Shown: positions 56,501 to 64,000 of the stretch, piece by piece
Layout of the letters: every line of letters begins with the position of its first letter
Position numbering within the stretch: position 1 is the first letter of the stretch
Assembly (NCBI GenBank): GCA_016858145.1
Contig: JAEHOE010000046.1
Span: 496,001-560,000 of the forward strand
Direction of reading: 5' to 3'
DNA: 64,000 nucleotides
From: Edaphochlamys debaryana
Lineage: Eukaryota > Chlorophyta > Chlorophyceae > Chlamydomonadales
Made by a program: the position numbers and the translations under genes
The notes under the pieces: generated by a model
What the model saw: the letters and a program-made list of their open reading frames with translations, nothing else
Databases searched by the model: none
Told to the model about the DNA's origin: nothing

Positions 56501-59500
56501 CCACCCTGACCAGCCTTGACCGAGCCCCCGCCCCCCCGCTCGCACCGAGCTTCGTAGCCAGAAGGCGAAGGTCGGGTGTTGAGTTCAGCCTCGAGCATCC
56601 TGGCGCCAGGATGCTCGAGGCTGAACCTCAACATCGGGCAAGACAACGGAGCCGCCCCTCAAGACCTCAACCCCTTTCGTCCCGCTTACTCGCTCACCAT
56701 AAGGTGCATGGCTCTTCGAACCCTGTCGTACTAGAAGTTCCGTCCCACAACAAACATGCCGTCCCACAACAACAAGACCTCTTTGCCCAACCTCCGAACC
56801 CCCCACATTGCTGTAGTTCCCTCACCTTGAGGTGCATGCCCAGCACCCGGTCCGGCAGCGCGCACGCCACGCGCTGCACGAGCGGCAGCACGCAGGGGAA
56901 GGCGGTGGCGATGGCCCAGCGCGAGCGGCACGAGGGGGACATGGTGCGGAACCTGGGGGGTGGTGGGGGAGGCGATGGTCGGTGGCCGTTGGCGGTTGGG
57001 ACCGTTGGCGAGCGAGGTTGGCGGTTGGCATGTGGTCCGCTCGCGCGACACATGTGCCCCTCCACACAGCGGCTCTCCACACACAGGCTCTCCCTTTCCA
57101 CCTCCTCGCATGACCCCCTCCCCAGCCCCCACCAGTCGTTGCACGCGTCCACCAGGGACAGGTCCCCCCCAGCCCCGGAGGCCCGGCCGCTGGCCTTGAA
57201 CTCGGGGGAGCTGAAGTCCACCCTGGTGGGGGGTGGGGGGGTGGGAATGGGGGTGGGGTGAGAGGATGGGGGGTTGGGAAGGTTGCGTTGCAGCGCAAGC
57301 ATGGGAGCGAGGAGGGGGCATGGCGGGGAAGAAGGGCAAGAGGTGAGGCGAGGCGACAGCGGCATTGACAAGGCAACGTGGGTGGGTGCAACCCCGCGCA
57401 CCCTCGCCCTTCACTCCCTGCCCCTCCGCGCGTCCCTGCGCGCTGGCACCATCCACCGCTTTCCGGCAGCCTCCGCCGTCCTGCCCTCCCTCTCTCCCAC
57501 GATCCCCTCCCGCCCTCCTCTCACCCCACCCCCCTCTTCAAACACCCGCCTCGTGTGCAACCCCTTCGAACGCCCCCCTCTTTTTACCACCCCTCTTTTT
57601 ACCACCCCCTTTTTCCCCCGCACCCGTACGCCGACGACCCCACCACCGCCAGGGTGATGCGGGACATCTCCGCCAGCACCTCGGCCTCCGCGTGGCCCCC
57701 CCGGATGGGCTGCGGAGTGGGGCAGTCACCGCCCTCGGTCTCCGCCCCCGCCCCCGCCTCCGCCCCGCCCTCGGCCGCCGCCGCCAGGCGCACGCGTGCC
57801 TCCAGGCGGGTCGCCAGGGCCAGGGCCTCTCGGTCCATGAGGCCTTGATAGCCGCGCAGGCTGGGGGGAAAGGGAGTAACGGGAGGTGTGGGTTTGGGGG
57901 CGTAACGGGAACGGGAGGTTACGAAGGAGCCGAGCCCGTGCGCCGCAGCCCGTGCACGGCTCATGTCCTGGACGTTAGGGCGCCCTCTCCCCTACATAGC
58001 CCCGTGCCACATGCCCTCCGTGCCACCAGTCCCCTCCACCCTGCCCCGACCTCAACCGCCCACCTCCCACGCACCCACACCCACGCACCTGGAGCGGCTT
58101 AAGTCACTCCCCTTGTACACCGGCGACCTCTCTCCCACATACCCCGTGCCCCCCTCCCACTCCTGGCCCCCCTCATCCACACCCACGCACCTGGCCGGCG
58201 AGAAGGCCGGCTGCCAGGCGTTGCGCACCCAGCGCCAATACTCATCCCTGCGGGGGCCAGGGGCCGGCATGGACCAGGCGCTGGGGTAAGGAGCACCCAG
58301 GCCCGTAGGCGTGCCCCTGCCAGAGGACATGGCAGCCGTCCTGCGCCCAGGCTGGCGCAACCATGGCCGCTCCTTTGACCAGGGGCGGGCCGTCGAACAA
58401 ACCTTCCAACTGTCATAACCGTCACGACCGGGGGCGCTCACTTGGCCAGGAGCAGGCCGTTGGTGTCCAGCGACCGCAGGTCGTTAGTCACGAGGTGCAT
58501 GTTGGGGTTGGCCAGCATGGCGTGGTTGGTGATCTTGTACAGCGCCGTACTGCGGATGGAGTCACGCGTTGCGGATGCAGTCAGTCAGCATGCGAGTGAT
58601 GGCGGGCTCGTCAGGGTTGGATAGATTGCATGCGGTTACCGCTCTTCCAAACCTCGCGCAGCACATGTGTGCCGTACGCACCGTACAGCGTCCACGTCAG
58701 CAACCACGACGAACATGCGGCCCATGAGGCGGAACCCGAACAGCGGGCCGTACGCCTCGGCCCAGCGGTCGATGCACTGGGAGGGGCGGGGGAATCCATG
58801 CAAGAGCGGGGTAAGGGGGAGGAGGAGTGAGAACGGTCCCGGAGCGGGGGAGAGCCCGAACAGACCCTGGCGCTGCGGGGGCAGGAGATGAGGAAGCAGG
58901 TGTCATGGGACAGGCCGGCACCACGCGTCTGTAGTGCACCCTCGTGTGCAGGGGAGCTGGCTTTCCAGCTCGCTTGCCCCCGCGCCGCCCTTTGTCGCCC
59001 TCACCGACAGCATGCCGTGCTTAAGCATGTCCTGCAGGTTGCCGGTCAGCCAGCGCTGGGGAGGTCCTGGCGGGAGGCACGAGGCAGCGAGGCACGAGCG
59101 GTCGGGGGGACGGTCACTGCGAGCGCGAGAGGTCTGTCCAGGAGTCGACACAAACGCCTCTGCAGCATGCCGAGCCTCAGGTGCTTTCAAAAGCTTGGGG
59201 GCAGTCCCGTCGACCCCGCAGGCTGGGGCGCACAGCGCAGTTCGCAGGCATGAAGATGCGCGCATGGTTGGCGTCCACACACGCAAACTCCTCCTACCGG
59301 GAATGTGGCGGTATTTCCATCGCGTCACGACCTCCTGCGCGAGCGTGACGACCTGCGCGGCGCGGAGCCAGTGTGATGCTCGCGCTTCGCTCATTCACGC
59401 TCAACCGCGATGCAGGCCCCACTTCGTCACTATGCTTGTAGCAACTCACCACAGGTAGCAGGATAAGCAGCACCAGGCCGCCGAGCGCCCAGACCACAAG

Positions 59501-59506
59501 CAACAT
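53507..59506 (-). CDS. Cytochrome P450 monooxygenase, membrane-anchored
   Basis: Sixteen exons in consistent phase give 597 aa: 59450-59506, 59298-59352, 59005-59066, 58682-58776, 58442-58549, 58191-58247, 57624-57860, 57133-57222, 56826-56952, 56134-56379, 55574-55672, 55296-55379, 54990-55079, 54553-54642, 54033-54185, 53507-53650. The N terminus MLLVVWALGGLVLLILLPVV is a membrane anchor, then IPGPPQRWLTGN (Pro hinge). C-helix WRWVR, I-helix GGFETT (389-394), K-helix EALR (449-452), FRPERF (501-506) and the haem loop FGSGTRMCVG with Cys542 are all present, so the enzyme should be active. It is longer than the usual 500 aa because of Ala/Gly- and Ala/Pro-rich insertions in exons 7 and 10. 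The end of the protein resembles the CYP711/CYP3-like clan, but substrate and family number cannot be told. An exon-14 fragment is duplicated nearby. Confidence 0.93.
54443..54481 (-). repeat. Fragment duplicated from P450 exon 14, including its donor site
   Basis: 39 bp (CACCTTGGCGTCCGGCCAGA...) repeat 54549-54587 with one clear mismatch. The source is the 3' end of exon 14 (SEQLWPDAK) plus the GT of the donor. The copy lies 106 bp away in the next intron. Confidence 0.85.
56570..56640. repeat. Near-perfect long palindrome (hairpin) in a P450 intron
   Basis: A perfect 44-bp palindrome (56583-56626, centre TGGC|GCCA, arms GTTCAGCCTCGAGCATCC...) extends outward with a one-base bulge to arms of about 35 nt each. 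It lies in the intron 56380-56825. Confidence 0.9.
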
Positions 59507-60039
59507 CTCCGCTCTTTTGTGCTCGCCTCTCGCGCTTGCGTTACGTGGTGAGTCGCGAGCAGCTAGCGAGAGTCGGACAAGGAGCCTGTGGAGCAGGGTG
59601 CTGGGTCTGCGCTAACTGCCAAATGCCTGCGTCAACGCAGGCCTCTTACGTGAGTGCTCGTCCATGGATGCCACGGATGCCGTACAGTGGATCATTTGCT
59701 GGGCCAGGTCACTGTGCCGCCACTTCATTTGCGCCAGCACGGCGAGGGCTTTACAGCGGGGTCCGGGCACCGTGGTGACACGTCTCCAGCGTCGCAACGT
59801 GTGTGTGTGTACCCCGCATCCCTGAGCCCCACTTTGCAGTCTCACGTACAGCTCAAGCAGCAGCCAGCTCAACCCCACACGTGCAGCAGCTTTATTAGGG
59901 TACTCAACGTGGGCACAAGTGCTGCGCCCCCACGAACCGCACCCCGCCGTCTCCTAGTGCAGGAGGGGGCTCCTCCTGCTATGCGTCTCCTGCCAGCTGC
60001 TCACACGCCATGCCCCCACCGGAACTACTTCGCTGCTAC
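59507..60039. promoter_or_regulatory. Region between lectin-like gene stop and P450 start
   Basis: 533 bp between two leftward genes. A TGTAA poly(A) signal for the upstream lectin-like gene is present on the minus strand at 59751-59755, leaving about 240 bp as P450 promoter. Confidence 0.65.
59751..59755 (-). terminator. Poly(A) signal TGTAA of the lectin-like gene
   Basis: Minus-strand TGTAA 285 bp beyond the lectin-like gene's stop codon, between it and the P450 start. Confidence 0.7.
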
Positions 60040-63000
60040 TCAGGCGTCCATGTCATCCTCATGGTCAGCGACGGCCAAATCAACCTCAGACGGGTCGTAG
60101 GTCCAGACGGGCGGGTCCTTGAGAACGCCCAGCACGGAGTCAACTGGCTCCAATGGCATTGGGTCCATGTTAGCACCAGCCGTCGCCTTCTTCTCGAGCG
60201 CCGAGCGCCGCAGGCTGTTGAGTTCAGCCTCTGTGGGTAACATCCAGCAAGAGGGAGTGCGAGTTGCGGGAGGGGGGGCGGGGACAAGTAAGGTCAGTGA
60301 CCGGATCGGGGGGTCTCACAGACGGGCAAGGATACTGAGGTTGCCGGGTGTGGGCCGGGACGGGGGGGCACTGGGGTGGGCGATGGAGGGGCAGGGTCAT
60401 CGCTGTTCTCGACCCATATCTCCTGCTGATCTCTAGATAACGTTGCCTGCTTTGCACCACCTGGCTGCAATGCTTACCGTCCGAAAGGTTGACTCGGTAG
60501 AACTGTGGTCGACGGCGGGCGGGGTGGGACGATGGGCGGCGGGCTCGCGGACGTCGAGGCAGGGGGCAGGGCAGGAGTCGGCACTGGTCAGGTCAGGTCT
60601 AGATTCTCAACAAGGTTTGACGTTCCATCACGGCAGACGGCTGCACACATTACAGCCCTTACAGGTCGTCATACCCACATGCCCCGCCTTCTAGTACACC
60701 TCATCAAACCGGTGCACGCACCCTTCACGGCACCCCCGCCGGACCCGGCGCTACCCACGCTCTGGCCCAAGTCCTGCTGGTTGAAGAACATGGCGCACCG
60801 CGTCTCCAGCAGCGATCCCGCATTGGGGGCGGAACTCGCCGCCGAGATGCAGTGCGGCCAGCTGTTGAGGGGCGGGCGGGGCGGGGCGGTGATGCGGCTG
60901 TAGACAGGCATCGAAGCCTGGATAGTCCCCCTTACATGCTTTCGCAAAGGTCTGAGAGGACCAGTGGACGGCCAGCCCAACCCATCCCGGCTCACCCGTT
61001 ATCCCTGAAAGGCGATGCCGAGCCGAAGCAAGGCGTGAGGGGCAGAGAGGGGGTGGGTGGGGGGGGGCAGAGTGTCAAGGGTGAGGCCTACATGACACGC
61101 AGCCCGTGGCACCCGCGCGCAAGGCTTCGTTCCCCTCAGCCTGATCAGTCCGTACGTGTTGCCTTCCTTGCGTGCTATCGCCCACAGCCCTTGCTCACTC
61201 GAAGGTCGTGTTGAGCTGCCACATCAGGATCCTGCAGGGCGGGGGTGCGTGCGTGCCGTGGGGGTGCCGTGCCGTGGGGGGCATCGCGATAGATACGGTC
61301 CGTCAGCGCCCATCCTGGCCTGTCCGGCCCGCCCATCTGCACGTGTGCCTCGCAGTACCCCCAGAAACACTCACGCTCACTCGTTGGCCATTCCCACAAT
61401 GGCCCAGGCCTGGGTCGCGTCGTTGTCGTCGCACGCCACCGCCACCACGGGGGTGCCCTCCACCGCGGCGGCTCCCTTGAGGCCCACGCACAGGCCCCCC
61501 CAGCCCACGATGCGCAGCTGGTGCGTGGCCAGCTGTGCAGGTGGGGAGCAAAGGGAAGGGAACGTGAGCGAGTGGATGGGTGTGGGCGAAGGGGCGGTAC
61601 TGCTGCCGAGGGGCGCGCGCTCGGAATGGACCGGAGGGATGGAGGAGAGCGTGGAGTCTGCCCTGCTAGCCAAGTCCGCAACCCCGCCTCACCACCATAT
61701 CAGACCATGCCAGGTACTCTGGGGCCAGTCAGAGGGGAGAGCAAGGTGGGGCACAAGATCAAGAACTAGAAGCGGAAATGACTGCATGGCCGGTCGGGGG
61801 CATGCGCGCAACCCCTAGCTACTGGGTGATCCGTGCCATTGCCTGGCGTCCCCTCGCTCCGCCGCAAACTCACGGCTGAACTTGGTCGCCATCGGCAGGG
61901 TCTCCAGCTGAAAGCCAGTCACATCCGCGGCGATGTCCTCATACAGCTGTATGCGGGGCACGTAACGCGGATATGGGAGCGGGGTACGGGGGCAGGGGAA
62001 CCACACGGGGGCGCCGGCAGGCATGGCTGGGGTGCGTGGGTACCGCTCTGACGCTCTGGGTCAAGCCCCCTAGCGGGTTGTGCGACAAATTAAGCAAAGA
62101 GTTAAGCCCCGCCCAAACAGGAAATGAGAGGTTGTGGGTGCTGAGTGTGCGCGGTCTAGACGGGTCATCTTCCCGACGTACCCCGCCTGCCCTATGCCCC
62201 GCCCGCCCTATGCCCCACCCTATGCCCCTTTGCCCCGCTGGGTTGTGGGCGGGATGAAGCGGGAACAACACAAAGGGTTCTGATGCAACTGCCCATCCCA
62301 CAGCGAGCCTATTGGGTCTTGGCCCCACCTCGAGACTCAGGGGCGCCCCCGGCACCAGGTCAGAGCTGACGCCAATCACCGCCGGCTCGCCCTGCCTGGG
62401 GTCGTGCGTCTTGGAGAAGAGCGTAAAGGTGCCTAGGTCTGGGGTACACAAGCAGCAGGGGGGTGGGAGAGGCACACCTCATAGCAAGGCGTCACAAGGA
62501 GTAATAGAGACACAGGTGTTACGTCCTGCTCCGCCCGCCCCGCCCCGCACTCCGTCCCCGCCCCAAGCCTAATCAACTTGACGCACTGAGGCACTGGAGC
62601 TCATCCGAGGGTGCGGGTGTGGTGGTGCCCTCCTGGCTGCACGACTGGCCCTGACCGGCGTTGTTGCGCCACACGTTGATAGTCCCCTGGGGTGGAGGCG
62701 GCAGGGGATCGACAGCGGCGGGTAGGGAATGAAAGGCCGGCGATAGAGGCACAGGTGGTTGGGGCGATGATCCTCAATGATTCCCAAGGGCTAGGGTTGG
62801 CTAGGGCATACTTGTAGCGTATCTGCATGGCGGATTGTCCTAGGATGCTGCAAGATGGAAGCCGTCGACCCTGAACCTCGGGGGGTGACGACCCGGGCCC
62901 TTGCCCCGGCCCACCCCCGGCCATGAGCTCACCGAAGGGCAGTTGCAGTAGCATGCTGTGTTGTTGGAAACCGCCGGTGGCAGACTGCCGGCGCTGAAGC

Positions 63001-63690
63001 TGTCGCACGTGCCTGCGGATACATGACGGGTGGGGCAGAGCTTGTGAGAGCACGCACTACATGCGTTTCGAATGCCCCCCCGAGCGTGGGGTGGGCACAG
63101 GCGGCGGCGGGGAACGCAGGCCTTGCGGGATGGGCAATCAAGCCCAGAGTCCTGCTTGTTCTGCATGCATGCTCACTCCACTTCTCGCCGGTGCTGGCCC
63201 ACACAGTGTCGTTGAAGGCGTTCTTCATGACCAGCACTCCGTTGTCGCCTGCGAAGGCAGGGCGCAAGGGTCGGTAGCGGATTGTTCGTCACCCGTGCGT
63301 GCCTCGAGCGAGGGTTGAGGCCGCCGCCGTCCGGCCGGCGGGCGTCGAAGGAATGCCGCCCTGCCTGGGCCCCCGCCCCGGGGGGGCTCGAGTGCGGACC
63401 CAACCACCAAACACCAAACCTGGGCGCCCCCGGCCCCGGTTGGTCCCCCACTCGAGCCCCCCCGGATGAGGGCTAGGTGAAGGGTGCACTGCCTGGACTC
63501 CGGCCCCCGGCCCCGGCCCCCGCCCGCTGGCCCCCGCCTGGCCCCCGCTGGACTCCCCCGGTCCCCACTGGGGCCCCCCGGCCGCCCCCGACGGCCAGTC
63601 ACTCACGCAGCGAAATGGTGAAGGGTGCGCTGCCTGGGCCCAGCGCCGGCGGCCAGAAGCTGTGATCGCCGTTGTTCCACATACAGGTAG
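60040..63690 (-). CDS. Lectin-like protein (bulb-type and ricin-B-like segments), 5' end unresolved
   Basis: Thirteen exons were phased back from the stop: 60040-60230, 60478-60502, 60759-60861, 61199-61231, 61381-61532, 61693-61718, 61874-61946, 62329-62438, 62587-62686, 62812-62847, 62933-63012, 63177-63248, 63607-63690 (about 361 aa). MWNNGDHSFW and DNGVLVMKNAFNDTVWAST resemble the repeated DGNLVLY..VWSS strands of bulb-type mannose-binding lectins. GLCVGLKGAAAVEGTPV followed by DDNDATQAW resembles a ricin-B (CBM13) repeat. A Cys-rich stretch (ACYCNCPS) and NTT/NNT sites suggest a secreted glycoprotein. The acidic C terminus ends ADHEDDMDA. First exons lie between 63691 and the edge or beyond; a GTAAGG donor after ATGAA at 63890-63900 is one candidate. 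The 26-nt exon 61693-61718 rests mainly on phase. Confidence 0.65.
63378..63465. repeat. 17-bp perfect inverted repeat with 54-bp loop
   Basis: CCGGGGGGGCTCGAGTG at 63378-63394 and its exact reverse complement at 63449-63465, in an intron of the lectin-like gene. Confidence 0.85.
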
Positions 63691-64000
63691 CTGGCCAGCG
63701 TGTAGGCAGCGTTGACGCCGGCAGTGCGCACGGACCACTTTGGTTTCGACGTGTGGAGCAAGCGGCGGGGGGTTCAGCGAGGGGCGCACGGAGCGAGCAA
63801 GCGGGGGGCACGCAGGGGCACGCGACGGGTAGGTAGCAAGCACAGAGAGGGCGGGCGGGGGGAAAGTGAGGGCCTAGCCTTACTTCATTCCGGCCGGGGC
63901 GGCGTGCGCAGTATTCCGCGCTAGGCTAGCTAGCAGCCGCCTCGCTCATGATCTAACCTCTTTCATTCCCCCCTCCCCCATGGTCCATTCCTGTACTAGT
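63691..64000. other. Right edge, unresolved
   Basis: Should contain the 5' exon(s) or promoter of the lectin-like gene on the minus strand. I could not fix a start codon or a phase-1 donor joining the exon at 63690. Confidence 0.4.

Overview
The window looks like nuclear DNA of a volvocine (Chlamydomonas-like) green alga. The evidence is high GC, genes split into many short exons by GT-AG introns of about 100-400 bp, TGTAA-type poly(A) signals, Ala/Gly/Pro-rich low-complexity stretches, and the gene content: gametolysin-type metalloproteases with Pro-rich tails, a prolyl 4-hydroxylase, plant-type ferredoxin, an ELIP and an OPR-like protein. I rebuilt exon chains by hand. Each exon was accepted only when its splice sites and codon phase agreed with its neighbours. 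The ferredoxin is very close to the C. reinhardtii protein as I remember it, but not identical, so a related species is more likely than C. reinhardtii itself.

Layout. 1-1254 (-): 5' part of a gametolysin paralogue running off the left edge. 3675-9976 (-): complete gametolysin-like metalloprotease, 21 exons, 828 aa. 11146-15043 (+): prolyl 4-hydroxylase with two alternative terminal exons. 15371-15597: a hAT-type MITE with a perfect 15-bp inverted repeat and 8-bp target duplication. 17535-19201 (+): low-complexity protein of unknown function. 21499-34590 (-): a 29-exon, 1,797-aa gene fusing TYW3, Kelch, TYW2 and TYW5 (JmjC) domains of the wybutosine tRNA pathway. 34669-35580 (-): an 83-aa LYRM2-like protein ending only 78 bp before the fusion gene's ATG. 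37011-37605 (+): ferredoxin. A second copy of its promoter and first exon sits antisense in an intron of the fusion gene (31047-31635). 39954-41828 (-): ELIP. 42319-48922 (+): very large OPR-like protein. 50524-52995 (-): DarP/YjgA (DUF615) homologue. 53507-59506 (-): cytochrome P450, 16 exons. 60040-63690 (-): lectin-like protein whose 5' end is unresolved near the right edge.

Themes. The left part is an extracellular-matrix neighbourhood: two proteases of the family that digests hydroxyproline-rich walls, beside an enzyme that makes hydroxyproline. The centre is the most unusual part. One polypeptide appears to carry the enzymes for three consecutive steps of hydroxywybutosine synthesis at position 37 of tRNA-Phe, may be co-transcribed with a LYR protein, and hosts a recent ferredoxin promoter/exon insertion. 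Several genes also show small tandem duplications of exon pieces. No rRNA, tRNA, CRISPR or intact autonomous transposon was found.
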